Below are positions 1 through 9,434 of a stretch of DNA of 61,359 bases, one piece after another. The position numbers and the translations under genes were made by a program. Origin of the DNA: Gammaproteobacteria bacterium (GTDB taxonomy: Bacteria > Pseudomonadota > Gammaproteobacteria > Pseudomonadales > Pseudohongiellaceae); assembly GCA_030832825.1 (NCBI GenBank), contig JAURIJ010000013.1, forward strand, positions 1 to 61,359, read 5' to 3'. The stretch's first letter is position 1. Every line of letters starts with the position of its first letter. Under the pieces are notes generated by a model. That model made no database searches and was not told where the DNA came from. It was given only the letters and a program-made list of their open reading frames with translations.

Positions 1-492
1 GGCGGCGCGGGACTCATAGTCCGCGAGGGCCTGAGTGTACACAGCCGGGCGGCTCAGGATGTCGGCATAGGACACGGAACCCGTGAGGGAGAACGGCGTG
101 CCCTCGTTGTTGCTCTCGTCCTGACCACCCACACGGGACTGTCGGTACGAGGCGCCAGTGCCCAGCGTCACACTGGCCCGAGGCAGCAGATTGAAGCCCG
201 CCTCCTCCAGCGCGACCTGGGCTGACTGCAGATTGCGCCGATTGTTGGCCAGATCCAGATTGCCGGCCTGCACCTGGCCGATCAGAGCCGTCAATTCGGC
301 ATCGCCGAAGTTTGTCCACCAGTCCACTGCCGGCCAGGCGGGCGCCGCGCTGGCGCCTGTCGGCTCGAAGCGCAGCGTGAATCCGGCCGGCACATCGGCC
401 GGCTCGAGCGTGGGGACCTGTGTCTGCATGCAGGCCGCCAGAGGCAGCATGGTCAGTGCCAGCAGCCAGGGTCGTGAGGGGGTCAAATGCAT
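1..492 (-). CDS. Outer-membrane efflux factor, NodT/TolC-like lipoprotein (partial, cut by window edge)
   Basis: This is the first 164 codons of an outer-membrane channel of RND/MacAB-type tripartite pumps; the rest lies beyond the left edge. The start ATG is 13 bp after the macB stop on the same strand. The N-terminus is a lipoprotein signal peptide with lipobox LAAC, followed by a region containing WWTNFGDAELTALI and a run of NNRRNLQSAQVALEEA. That pattern (a bulky residue, F-x-D-x-x-L, then a coiled-coil helix) is typical of the NodT family N-terminus. It is the third gene of macA-macB-OMF, so it most likely supplies the outer-membrane exit duct for the MacAB pump. Function as a specific exporter is inferred from context only. 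Confidence 0.85.
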   Translation of the reverse strand, partial: MHLTPSRPWLLALTMLPLAACMQTQVPTLEPADVPAGFTLRFEPTGASAAPAWPAVDWWTNFGDAELTALIGQVQAGNLDLANNRRNLQSAQVALEEAGFNLLPRASVTLGTGASYRQSRVGGQDESNNEGTPFSLTGSVSYADILSRPAVYTQALADYESRAA

Positions 493-505
493 GATGGGCA
501 GAGTC

Positions 506-2545
506 CTATTCATTGGCGAGGGCCACGACGGGGTCGAGTCGTGCCGCCTTGCGCGCCGGGGTGAAACCGAAGATGAGGCCTGTCGCCGCCGCGCAGCAGA
601 AGGCCAGAACCATGGGCGCCGTGGTGAATTCCACGGCAATGCCGAAGCGCATCAACAGCAGCCCCGTGCCGATGCCGATGGCCACGCCCAGCAGGCCGCC
701 CACGGCTGAGACCACGATGGCCTCGGACAGGAACTGGGACAGGATGTCGAACTGCCGCGCGCCGGTGGCCATGCGGATGCCGATTTCCCGCGTCCGCTCC
801 GTCACCGACACCAGCATGATGTTCATCACGCCGATGCCGCCCACCAGCAGCGAGATGGCGGCCACCGAACCCAGCAGCATGGTGAAGGTGTCCTGCGAGG
901 CCGACACTGTTTCCAGCAGTTCCGCACTGTTGAAGACGCGGAAATCCTGGGTGCCGTGCCGCACCACCATGAATTCGATCAAGTCCTGCTCGGTCTGGTT
1001 GATCAGGTCGATGTTCTCCACCGCCACCGCGATCGAGCGGACATAGCGTTGCCCGAACAGGCGCAGGGCGCCCGTCTTCAGCGGTACGAAGACGGCATCG
1101 TCCTGATCGTTGCCGCCCTGCCCCGACGCGCCCTTGCGCGTGAGCACGCCAATGATTTGAAAAGGCACGTTGCGAATCAGGATGTACTCGCCCAGCGGAT
1201 TGCCGCCGTCAGGAAACATCTCGGCCGCCACTGTCGCACCGAGCACCGCCACGGCGGCATACGTGTCGCTGTCCTCGCGCGTGAAGTAGATGCCCTGGGC
1301 CAGCGGCCAGCTGCGAATGGCAGGCATGGATTCGGTGTTGGCGATGACGGTGGTCTGGTAGTCCTGGCGACCGTGACGCACGGTCTGGCTGCCCTGGATC
1401 TCGGGCAACGTGCCGATCACGTTCGGCACGCCGTCGGCGATGGCGTCGGCGTCCTCGAAGGTCAGCGTCGACGGCGATGGACCCCGTTGCCCCTGCACCC
1501 GCGCGGGCTGCAGCGTCAGCATGTTGGTACCGATGGCGCTGATGCGCTCGACGATCTGCAGCCGTGCGCCTTCCCCGATGGCCAGCATGGCCACCACCGA
1601 GGCCACGCCGATGACGATGCCCAGCAGGGTCAGGAAAGTGCGGAAGATGTTCGCGGTGAGCGAGCGCAAGGCCATGCGGATGGCCTCGCTGATACCGGTC
1701 AGAGGCGAGGCCACGCGGCGGTTCAGGAACAGCTCGCGCAGCTTGTGATTGTCGGCATTGCCTTGGCTGGAGGTGACGGTGTTGCGATCGCGGATCACCT
1801 GGCCGTCACGGAATTCCACCACCCGGTCGGCCTGCTCGGCCAGCGCCGGGTCGTGGGTGATGATGATCACCGTGTGGCCCTGCCGCGCCAGATTCTTCAG
1901 CAAGGCCACCACCTCGGCGCCACTGGCCGAGTCCAGCGCCCCCGTGGGTTCGTCGGCCAGAATGATGTTGCCGCCGTTCATCAGCGCTCGCGAGATGGAC
2001 ACCCGCTGCTGCTGGCCGCCCGAGAGCTGGCTGGGCCGGTGATCCATGCGCTCGCCCAGCCCGAGCGAGGTGAGCAGCGCTTCGGCGCGGATGCGGCGCT
2101 GCTCGGCGTTGTAGCCGGCATAGATGGCCGGAATCTCGACATTCTCCAGCGCCGTGGCATGGGGCAGCAGATTGTAGCTCTGGAACACGAAGCCGAAGGC
2201 CTCGCGCCGCAGCCAGGCCAGATCGTCGGCCTCGAAATGGCGGATGTCGCGCCCGCCGAACAGGTAGGTGCCGCTGGTGGGTTTGTCCAGGCAGCCCAGG
2301 ATGTTCATCATCGTGGACTTGCCCGAGCCGGACTGGCCGACGATGGCGACAAACTCGCCGATGTGGATCTTCAGGTCGACCCCGCGCAGGGCCCGCACCT
2401 CCACCCCTCCCGAGGTGATGTAGGTGCGCGTGATGCCGCGCAGTTCGATGATGGGAATCTCGCCGCTGACATCGGCGGCCCGCGCCGGCTCGCCTGGGGA
2501 CGGCCGCGCGCCGAGGGCGCCCGCGTCCAGGGTCAGACTGCTCAT
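506..2545 (-). CDS. macB: MacB-type ABC transporter, fused ATPase/permease
   Basis: The protein of 679 aa has the MacB architecture. An N-terminal ABC ATPase (about residues 30-260) carries Walker A GQSGSGKST, signature LSGGQQQR and Walker B ILADEP. It is followed by one membrane helix, a large periplasmic core and three C-terminal helices (FtsX-like, with VGGIGVMNIMLVSVTERTREIG). MacB works as a dimer that drives substrate from the periplasm through MacA and an outer-membrane factor, using ATP hydrolysis in the cytoplasm (family knowledge). The start overlaps the macA stop by 4 bp and the outer-membrane factor follows 13 bp downstream, so the three are co-transcribed. Possible cargos are macrolides, lipopeptides, siderophores or lipoproteins; nothing here distinguishes them. 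Confidence 0.95.
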   Translation of the reverse strand: MSSLTLDAGALGARPSPGEPARAADVSGEIPIIELRGITRTYITSGGVEVRALRGVDLKIHIGEFVAIVGQSGSGKSTMMNILGCLDKPTSGTYLFGGRDIRHFEADDLAWLRREAFGFVFQSYNLLPHATALENVEIPAIYAGYNAEQRRIRAEALLTSLGLGERMDHRPSQLSGGQQQRVSISRALMNGGNIILADEPTGALDSASGAEVVALLKNLARQGHTVIIITHDPALAEQADRVVEFRDGQVIRDRNTVTSSQGNADNHKLRELFLNRRVASPLTGISEAIRMALRSLTANIFRTFLTLLGIVIGVASVVAMLAIGEGARLQIVERISAIGTNMLTLQPARVQGQRGPSPSTLTFEDADAIADGVPNVIGTLPEIQGSQTVRHGRQDYQTTVIANTESMPAIRSWPLAQGIYFTREDSDTYAAVAVLGATVAAEMFPDGGNPLGEYILIRNVPFQIIGVLTRKGASGQGGNDQDDAVFVPLKTGALRLFGQRYVRSIAVAVENIDLINQTEQDLIEFMVVRHGTQDFRVFNSAELLETVSASQDTFTMLLGSVAAISLLVGGIGVMNIMLVSVTERTREIGIRMATGARQFDILSQFLSEAIVVSAVGGLLGVAIGIGTGLLLMRFGIAVEFTTAPMVLAFCCAAATGLIFGFTPARKAARLDPVVALANE

Positions 2546-3915
2546 CGGAAGCCTCCGCCGAAGCCGCGCGGGGCGGTGGGTGCGCCGATGGCCTGCAGCT
2601 GCTGCTGGGGTTCCGCCGCGCCTTGAATGACGCCGGCCACCACCTGCTCACCTTCCTCCAATCCGGAAATCACCTGCGCATTGATGCGGCTGCTCACCCC
2701 GACAACAATGTCACGCGCCTGCTGGGTGCCGTCTGCCGCCATCACCGTGACGGTGGCCGGTCGACGCGCTGGCACGGTGCCGTCCCCGGAGGGCGGGCGG
2801 CGCCCGGCAGGACGCCCTTGCCGCGCCGCCGCGATGCGGGCTTCGGCATCGCCCGGAGCGCCGGCCCCGGGAGCCCCGTCGGCCGCTGCAGGAGCGCCGT
2901 AACTGAGCGCACCGACCGGCACCGTCAGCACGTCATAGGCCGCCGCCGTGATGAAGAACACCTGGGCGGTCATTTCCGGCAGCAGGGTGCCGTCGGTGTT
3001 GTCCACATCGAACAGGCCGGTGTAGAGCACCACATTGTTCTCGATCACCGGTGTCGGCAGGATCTGCCGCAGTGAGCCGCGCCAGCGACGCTGCCCACCA
3101 CTCAGGGTGGTGAAGTAGATGTCCATGCCGATGCGCAGATTGCCGATGTCAGCCTCGGAAATCTCGGCCTGCACCGTCATGGTGGAGAGATCGGCAATGC
3201 GCAGGATGGTCGGTGCCTGTTGATTGGCATTCAGAGTGCGGCCCTCGTTCATCTCGATGGACACCACCGTGCCCGCGATCGGCGCGTAGATGCGGGTGAA
3301 TTCGAGCGAGGTTTCCTCCGTGCTCAGGGTGGAGCGGCTCTGCTCGATCTGGCGCTGCAACTGGGTATAGCTGGCCTCGGCACTGGCGAGATTGGCGACG
3401 GCCGTATCGAAATCCTGCTGACTGGTGGCATTGGCCGCCATCAGGCGTTCCTGCCGCTGGGCATTGGCTCTTGCGAGATCGAGACTGGCCTGACGCGACA
3501 TGATCTGTGCCTCGAGTGCGGCCAGGGCAGCGCGGCTGGCCTGCACTCGGCTGGCCTGGGTCCGCGCATCGATCTCGGCCAGCAGCTGACCGACTTCCAC
3601 CTTGTCGCCCACTTCCACATGCAGCTTCTGCAATTGCCCGGACACCTGGGCGCCAACATCGACGAAATCGCTGGGCTTGAGGCTGCCGGCCGAGGAGATG
3701 GTGTTCTCGATATCGCCGATCTCGACGCGCGCGAGCAGGGGCTGATTCTGCGTCTCGGGGCTGTCGCTGCCACGCAGGTAATACCAGCCGCCGGCGCCGG
3801 CAACTGCCAGCACCAGCACCAGCAACAGCCAGCGGCCGCCTGCACGCCGCTTGCGACGGGGGGCCAGAGGGGGGGCGTCCTGCGATCGAGTCTGAGAGTC
3901 CTGTTGCGAGGTCAT
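2542..3915 (-). CDS. macA: MacA-type periplasmic adaptor (membrane fusion protein)
   Basis: This 457-aa adaptor has an N-terminal membrane anchor (around residues 25-45, after a basic KRRAGGR stretch), a split lipoyl domain, an alpha-hairpin rich in A/Q/R (about 120-200) and beta-barrel domains. It links MacB to the outer-membrane channel. I chose the ATG at 3915 because AAGGAT lies just upstream; the in-frame ATG 36 bp earlier has no ribosome-binding site. The C-terminal membrane-proximal part carries an A/G/P/R-rich insertion of roughly 50 residues, after SYGAPAAADG, that I do not know from E. coli MacA. The gene overlaps macB by 4 bp. Confidence 0.93.
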   Translation of the reverse strand: MTSQQDSQTRSQDAPPLAPRRKRRAGGRWLLLVLVLAVAGAGGWYYLRGSDSPETQNQPLLARVEIGDIENTISSAGSLKPSDFVDVGAQVSGQLQKLHVEVGDKVEVGQLLAEIDARTQASRVQASRAALAALEAQIMSRQASLDLARANAQRQERLMAANATSQQDFDTAVANLASAEASYTQLQRQIEQSRSTLSTEETSLEFTRIYAPIAGTVVSIEMNEGRTLNANQQAPTILRIADLSTMTVQAEISEADIGNLRIGMDIYFTTLSGGQRRWRGSLRQILPTPVIENNVVLYTGLFDVDNTDGTLLPEMTAQVFFITAAAYDVLTVPVGALSYGAPAAADGAPGAGAPGDAEARIAAARQGRPAGRRPPSGDGTVPARRPATVTVMAADGTQQARDIVVGVSSRINAQVISGLEEGEQVVAGVIQGAAEPQQQLQAIGAPTAPRGFGGGFR

Positions 3916-4049
3916 GCGAATATCCTTGCCAGTGGAGCGCCGAAGGGTCATGTGCTTGCGGTTACGCAGAGTGAAGCACCAATCCGTCGAAAAAATCTGT
4001 GACTTGTCGTGACTTTATTTCTGCCTGACGAGGTCAACGCGCAGGTCGC

Positions 4050-5126
4050 TCATGCGTTGGCGGCCGCGCGCCGAGCGACTTGCATGGCGCTGGCGATGCA
4101 GCTGCCGAAGAGGCCGGCTTCCACGGCGGCCGCGAGGAACTGACTGCGGGGCCCGAAGCCCTGCTCGCCGAACAGACTGCCCAGGGCATCCAGCTGCAGG
4201 CGCGACGCGGGGAAGCTCTGCGCCAGCAGCTCCAGACTGCCGCCCAGCAGCGGGCGCCCCAGCGCCGCCAGCAGCAGGCCGATGCCGGCACACAGCAGGC
4301 CGGCCACTGCCACCTGAAGTGGCTGCGGCCCCTGCCCATCGACGCGCTCGACCAGCAGGATCGCGGCGCCCACCCCGAGGCCGACGAGCAGGCCCTCTAA
4401 GGCGCCGGTGATGTCGCCCGGGGCCCGCCCGAACAGCAGTGCAAAGGTGTCGACGCCGATCAGCTTGCCCAGCGCCCCCACCAGCATGCCGCCGAACGCG
4501 GCCCCCAGCAGCGGCCAGCCGCGCGCCGTCGGGGCCAGCCGCCGCGCCAGCACGAAGCCGCTGACGACCCCGGCCGCGCCCGGCACCGCCACCAGCAGAC
4601 TCAGGCAGAGCATGACCAGCAGCACCGACAGCGCCCCGGCCTCCAGGGACTGCGACGCGGCCACGAAACCATAGGCCAGCCCGCCCAGCACACCGGCCAC
4701 GGCGCCCCCGAGGATGCCGGCCGCGAGAGGGATCAGGGCGCCATTCGGCGGCTGGGCGCGTACTGACAGGACACTCCCCTGCCCGCCGTCCGCTGGCGCC
4801 GGCACGGGCCGCGTCTGGACGCTGGCGATGAAACGATAGCCATGCTTGGGCACGGTCTCGATGAAGCGCGGACTGCCGGCGGCATCGCCCAGCGCCTTGC
4901 GCAGGGTCTTGATGCATTGCGTCAGCGCCTCATCCGTCACGGGTACTCCCTGCCAGACTTCCGCCAGGAAGCGCTCCTTGCTCACGAGCTGCCCGCTTTC
5001 CTGCACCAGCAGTGCCAGCGCGTCCAGATAGCGCGCGTTCAGCTCCAGCACACGCTCGCCACGGCGCAACTGGCGCTGGGCGAGATTCAGGGAGAAGTCG
5101 TCGAAGAGATAAACCGTCTGGGTCAT
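4050..5126 (-). CDS. Winged-helix transcriptional regulator with multi-spanning membrane domain
   Basis: The 358-aa protein starts with an OmpR/PhoB-type winged helix (about residues 5-100: FDDFSLN, LLVQESGQLVSKERFL, TLRKALGD, IETVPKHGYRF), as in CadC/ToxR one-component regulators. After a short linker comes a very hydrophobic, glycine/alanine-rich C-terminal half with about five or six predicted membrane segments. CadC-type regulators normally have one membrane helix and a periplasmic sensor domain, so a polytopic sensor is less usual. The start at MTQTVYLFDDF fits the winged-helix boundary; upstream in-frame codons lack a ribosome-binding site. It lies 134 bp upstream of macA and 70 bp downstream of a small membrane protein, all on one strand, so it may control the efflux operon (inference). 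The signal is unknown. Confidence 0.8.
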   Translation of the reverse strand: MTQTVYLFDDFSLNLAQRQLRRGERVLELNARYLDALALLVQESGQLVSKERFLAEVWQGVPVTDEALTQCIKTLRKALGDAAGSPRFIETVPKHGYRFIASVQTRPVPAPADGGQGSVLSVRAQPPNGALIPLAAGILGGAVAGVLGGLAYGFVAASQSLEAGALSVLLVMLCLSLLVAVPGAAGVVSGFVLARRLAPTARGWPLLGAAFGGMLVGALGKLIGVDTFALLFGRAPGDITGALEGLLVGLGVGAAILLVERVDGQGPQPLQVAVAGLLCAGIGLLLAALGRPLLGGSLELLAQSFPASRLQLDALGSLFGEQGFGPRSQFLAAAVEAGLFGSCIASAMQVARRAAANA

Positions 5127-5196
5127 GCGTTGCCGGCTCCGGGCTGCGGAGCGTCCCATGCTGTGCCGTGGGGCGATGGCCGACAGTGTGCCCGAT

Positions 5197-5781
5197 TCAG
5201 CGTGCGCCCGCCTCTGCTGCCGCACGGAAAAGACCGGCGGAAAGACACCAGAGCAGCGCGAAGAAGGCGTTGATGATCAACGTGAAACCAAGTCCAGCAG
5301 CCAGCACCAGCAGGCCCACCAGCATCTGTGCCGCTGCCGTGGCGAACATCGCCCGCGCCATGCCTGCGGCCCTCAGGCCCGCCGCGATCGCGCCGCCCAC
5401 GGCCGTGGCCAGCACCGCGACATAGAGCAGATTGGCCGGATTGTCCTCACTGCCGATGATGCCCACCGCCAGCGATATCCACACCAGCAGCAGGGCCGCC
5501 AGCAGCCCCACCGCCACCCCGAGCCGGTAGGCGGTGTTGCGCGTCATGCGCACTGTCAGTTCCAGCAGCAGGCCGGGCACGCTGAGCAGGATGCCGGCCG
5601 CAACGAAGTCGACCCAGTCCCACTGCACTTCCTCGGTGAAGGGCATGCTCACCAGCGGCGTCAGCCACAGGGCGATGGCGGCGCCCCAGCCCAGCCAGCG
5701 CCAGCGCGTGCCGCGCCAGCTGGCCGAGACTTGCGGCTCGTGGGGGGACTGCGGCGGAGTGGAAGTGGTCGAAGGGTTCAT
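5197..5781 (-). CDS. Small multi-spanning membrane protein of unknown function
   Basis: This 194-aa protein has a polar, proline/serine-rich N-terminus of about 25 residues followed by four or five predicted membrane helices (for example WLGWGAAIALWLTPLV, LGVAVGLLAALLLVWISLAV, AQMLVGLLVLAAGLGF, FFALLWCLSAGLF). I do not recognise a family. A good ribosome-binding site (CAGGAG) stands 6 bp before the ATG. The gene is the first of a same-strand series running into the membrane-anchored regulator and macAB, so it could be the regulator's membrane partner (inference from position only). Confidence 0.7.
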   Translation of the reverse strand: MNPSTTSTPPQSPHEPQVSASWRGTRWRWLGWGAAIALWLTPLVSMPFTEEVQWDWVDFVAAGILLSVPGLLLELTVRMTRNTAYRLGVAVGLLAALLLVWISLAVGIIGSEDNPANLLYVAVLATAVGGAIAAGLRAAGMARAMFATAAAQMLVGLLVLAAGLGFTLIINAFFALLWCLSAGLFRAAAEAGAR

Positions 5782-5883
5782 GGCGGGCTCCTGGGTGATA
5801 GAGGGAGCCCGCAGTGTGGCGCGCCGTCAGTGGCCCGGCATGAGCAAACGCTGAGCAATGGCTGAGCGTTTGCTGCACCACGG

Positions 5884-8571
5884 CTATTTCAGGCTCTTCC
5901 CCACCACCTCGGCCACATCCTTGGAAAGACCATCCACCGCCTGGATTCTCTCCAGGGCAGCCCGCATCAGGCGCTGACGTGTCTCGTCGAAGCGCCGCCA
6001 GCGCGTGAGCGGGGTGACCAGGCGCGAGGCGATCTGCGGATTCAGCGCGTTGAGCTGGAGGATACGCTCGGCCAGGAAGTCGTAGCCGGCGCCACTGATG
6101 TCGTGGAAGGCCACCGGGTTCTGCCCGGCGAAGGCGCCGATCAGCGCCCGCACCTTGTTCGGATTGCGGATGTCGAAGGCCGGGTGCTGCAGCAGCGTCT
6201 TCACTCGCGCCAGCGTGCCGGGCAATACACAGCCGGCCTGCACGCTGAACCACTGATCCACCACCAGCGCCTCGTGTTGCCAGCGCGTGTAGAAGCTCTG
6301 CAAGGCCTGCTCGCGCAGGGACGCGGCTTCGGGCAGCGGGCAGTTGACAAGCAAACGCAGCGCGGCGCTGACATCCGTCATGTTGTCGGCGGTGGCGAAC
6401 TGCTGCTGACACACCTGCAGCCAGTGCGCGTCGCTCGTGCGCAGCAGATAGCCGAGGCACGTGTTCTTGAGCGCACGCTGGGCGATGCCGGCAGCATCGG
6501 CGGCATAGGGCAGCGGCGCCGCGTTGAGCGCATGCAGGCGCGCGAACTGCGGCGCCAGACGCTGTGCCAGCGTGTTGCAGGCGAACTCGCGCACCGCGTG
6601 GATGCCGGCCACATCGATCTCGGCCGACAGCTCCGCCAGATAGGCTTCCGCCGGCAGACTCAACAGCTGGGCCACCGCCTCCTTGTCATGGGGCAACCTG
6701 CGCTCGCACTGCTCGATGCAGTCGGCCAGGATGCTGGCGAAGGCCTGCACCAGACCCGGCTCCAGCTGCAGCGCGCGGCCTGCCTGATAGTCGGCCAGCA
6801 GCGCCTGCAGGGTTTCCACGCCAAGCTGCTGCGCGGCATTCCAGCGGTTGAAGCCATCGGTGTCACGGGCCATGAGGAACAGCAATTCCTCACGCGTGTG
6901 TTCCGCCTGCAGTTTCACCGGGGCGGAGAAGCCCCGCAGCAGCGAGGGCACCGGGGGCTGGGTGATGCCGGTGAACACGAACTGCTGCTGCGCCTCGCGC
7001 ACGTCCAGCACGCGCTCGGTCGGCGCTGCGCCCTGCTCGCCTTCAAGCTGCAGCGGCAGCTCGCGGCCTTCGCGATCCAGCAGCGCCATGCGCAGGGGAA
7101 TGTGGAATGGCAGCTTCTCGGGCTGCTCCGGCGTGGCCGGACAGCTCTGCCGCACGTGCAGCACATAGCGCCCGCGCGCCGCATCGTGCTCGCCGCTCAC
7201 CTGCAGCACTGGCGTGCCGGCCTGGCTGTACCAGCGCCGGAACCGAGCGAGGTCGACGCCGCTGGCGTCCTCCATCGCCTTGACGAAATCCTCGGTGGTG
7301 ACGGCCTGACCATCGTGACGCGCGAAGTACAGATCACTGCCGGCGCGGAAGCGTTCGGCACCGATCAGTTCGCGAATCATGCGCACCACTTCGGCGCCCT
7401 TCTCGTAGATGGTCACGGTATAGAAGTTGGAGATCTCCATGTAGGAGTCGGGGCGCACAGAATGGGCCATGGGCCCGGCGTCCTCGGCGAACTGCACGGT
7501 GCGCAGGAAGCTCACATCGTCGATGCGCTTGACGGTGCGCGAGCCCATGTCGGACGAGAACTCGGCATCGCGGTACACGGTGAAGCCTTCCTTGAGACTG
7601 AGCTGAAACCAGTCGCGACAGGTCACGCGATTGCCCGACCAGTTGTGGAAGTACTCGTGCGCCACCACCGCTTCGACACGCTGGAAGCCGGCGTCCGTGG
7701 TGGTGGCCGGATTCGCCAGCACGCAGGAGGTGTTGAAGATGTTCAGCCCCTTGTTCTCCATGGCGCCCATGTTGAAGTCGTCCACCGCGACTATCATGAA
7801 GATGTCCAGATCGTACTCGCGACCGAACACTTCTTCGTCCCAGCGCATGGCGTTCTTCAGCGAATGCATGGCGTGGTCGCACTTGTCGACATCCTTGGCC
7901 TCCACGAAGATGCGCAGCGTCACCTCGCGACCGGACGCCGTGGTGAAGTGATCCTCCACGCATTCCAGATTGCCGGCCACCAGTGCGAACAGATAGCAGG
8001 GCTTGCGGAACGGGTCTTCCCAGGTCACCCAATGCGTGCCATCCGGCCCCTCGCCGCGTGCCACGGGATTGCCGTTGGAGAGCAGCACCGGGTAGCGGGC
8101 CTTGTCCGCCACCACCGTAGTGGTGAAGGCCGCCATCACATCGGGGCGGTCGAGATAGTAGGTGATCTTGCGGAAGCCCTCGGCCTCGCACTGCGTGCAG
8201 AACATGGTCTTCGACTTGTACAGGCCTTCCAGGCTGGTGTTCTCCTGCGGCTTGATGCGGGTCACGCATTCCAGAACGAAGGCCTGCTGGGGCGGAGCCA
8301 AGATGCTGAGGCTCTCGGCTTCCACCCGATACTGCGCACTGACGAGCGCGCGCCCGTCGATGGCGAGCGACTCCAGCACCATGTCCTGGCCGTCCAGCAC
8401 CAGCGGTCCGGGCACATGGCCGGCATGCAGCGGATTGGGCCGCAGTTGCAGACGTGCCACGACGCGCGTGGAATCCTCTCCCAGCTCGACGCGCAGATCG
8501 GTGGTGTCGATGAGATAGGCCGGGGCCTCGTAGTCCTTCAGATAGATGGTTTTCGGTTGTGCGTCACGCAT
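5884..8571 (-). CDS. pepN: Aminopeptidase N (M1 family)
   Basis: At 895 aa this has the usual length of gammaproteobacterial PepN. It shows the M1 substrate-anchoring motif GAMENKG, the zinc-binding HEYFHNW with the downstream Glu in LKEGFTVYRD, and the N-terminal KTIYLKDYEAPAYLI. It is a cytoplasmic zinc aminopeptidase that trims N-terminal residues from peptides produced by ATP-dependent proteases. The DUF2797 gene starts upstream on the same strand and ends 18 bp before the pepN start, so the two are probably co-transcribed. Nothing suggests damage. Confidence 0.98.
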   Translation of the reverse strand: MRDAQPKTIYLKDYEAPAYLIDTTDLRVELGEDSTRVVARLQLRPNPLHAGHVPGPLVLDGQDMVLESLAIDGRALVSAQYRVEAESLSILAPPQQAFVLECVTRIKPQENTSLEGLYKSKTMFCTQCEAEGFRKITYYLDRPDVMAAFTTTVVADKARYPVLLSNGNPVARGEGPDGTHWVTWEDPFRKPCYLFALVAGNLECVEDHFTTASGREVTLRIFVEAKDVDKCDHAMHSLKNAMRWDEEVFGREYDLDIFMIVAVDDFNMGAMENKGLNIFNTSCVLANPATTTDAGFQRVEAVVAHEYFHNWSGNRVTCRDWFQLSLKEGFTVYRDAEFSSDMGSRTVKRIDDVSFLRTVQFAEDAGPMAHSVRPDSYMEISNFYTVTIYEKGAEVVRMIRELIGAERFRAGSDLYFARHDGQAVTTEDFVKAMEDASGVDLARFRRWYSQAGTPVLQVSGEHDAARGRYVLHVRQSCPATPEQPEKLPFHIPLRMALLDREGRELPLQLEGEQGAAPTERVLDVREAQQQFVFTGITQPPVPSLLRGFSAPVKLQAEHTREELLFLMARDTDGFNRWNAAQQLGVETLQALLADYQAGRALQLEPGLVQAFASILADCIEQCERRLPHDKEAVAQLLSLPAEAYLAELSAEIDVAGIHAVREFACNTLAQRLAPQFARLHALNAAPLPYAADAAGIAQRALKNTCLGYLLRTSDAHWLQVCQQQFATADNMTDVSAALRLLVNCPLPEAASLREQALQSFYTRWQHEALVVDQWFSVQAGCVLPGTLARVKTLLQHPAFDIRNPNKVRALIGAFAGQNPVAFHDISGAGYDFLAERILQLNALNPQIASRLVTPLTRWRRFDETRQRLMRAALERIQAVDGLSKDVAEVVGKSLK

Positions 8572-8589
8572 GCTCGTGTCCTTGTCTCG

Positions 8590-9417
8590 TCAATGGTGCA
8601 GCGCCAGGTAGTAGCCCCCGAAGCGGCGCATGTTGATCACGCCGGTATCGAAAATCAGATACTGGCCCTTGATGCCCAGCAGCGTGCCTTCCACCACGGC
8701 ATCGGTGTCGAAATTGAACGAATTGATCTTTTCCGGATACGCCAGGATCGGGTAGTCGATCAGTACCGGCTCGATGCCGCTGAGCACGCTGATGGCATGA
8801 AAGCCGTAGCGCTGCACCAGCTCGTCGATGTCACGGCGACAGGCTGCCAGCAGGCGCTCGCGCTCGGCGTGCAGATCGGTCAGATGATCGGCCCCCTTGA
8901 GCATGTCGCGCCAGTTGGTCTTGTCCGCCACGTGCTGCTTGAACAGCACTTCCAGTGCACCGGACTGCAGACGGCTGCGCACCCGGATGATGGCCAGCGC
9001 CTGCACCGCGCCCTGGTCGATCCAGCGCGTCGGCACCTGGGTGGCACGGGTGATGCCCACCTTCACGCCCGAGGAGTTGGCCAGATAGACGATGTGATCC
9101 TGCATGCAGAATTCCTCGCCCCAGGCCGGCTCACGGCAGGTGCCCAGATCGTAGTGGCACTTCTCCGGGTGGATGATGCAGGAGTCGCACTGGGCCAGCT
9201 TCTGGAAGCACGGATAGCAATAGCCCTGGTTGAAGCTCTTGCTGGTGTTGCGGCCGCAGTGCACGCAGTTGATCTGGCCGCTGAAGTGCAGCTGGAGGTG
9301 GCTGCCCAGCAGCGGATTGAGCGGCACCAGGGTCTCGCCCAGCGGCAGTGCATAGTCCACGGGCTTGCCGAGGCGGGTCTTCATCTTGCGGACGATGCCG
9401 CGGGCGACGGTGTTCAC
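8590..9417 (-). CDS. DUF2797 family zinc-finger protein
   Basis: This 275-aa protein of unknown biochemical role has two cysteine clusters (CVHCGRNTSKSFNQGYCYPC and CDSC, then CHYDLGTC) that look like a zinc-binding module. A segment with YLANSSGVKVGITRATQVPTRW follows, a pattern reminiscent of GIY-YIG folds. DUF2797 proteins beside pepN and a YeaC-like gene are common in Pseudomonas-type genomes (from memory). I placed the start at the GTG at 9417 because AGAAGGAG lies 7 bp upstream. An in-frame ATG 51 bp earlier would overlap the upstream yeaC-like gene and lacks such a site. Nucleic-acid binding is plausible but unproven. Confidence 0.85.
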   Translation of the reverse strand: MNTVARGIVRKMKTRLGKPVDYALPLGETLVPLNPLLGSHLQLHFSGQINCVHCGRNTSKSFNQGYCYPCFQKLAQCDSCIIHPEKCHYDLGTCREPAWGEEFCMQDHIVYLANSSGVKVGITRATQVPTRWIDQGAVQALAIIRVRSRLQSGALEVLFKQHVADKTNWRDMLKGADHLTDLHAERERLLAACRRDIDELVQRYGFHAISVLSGIEPVLIDYPILAYPEKINSFNFDTDAVVEGTLLGIKGQYLIFDTGVINMRRFGGYYLALHH

Positions 9418-9434
9418 CGGATACTCCTTCTCAC

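Noticed and set aside
3916..4049. Possible terminator between the regulator and macA
   Set aside because: No hairpin followed by a T-run was found, so I cannot say whether macAB has its own transcript.
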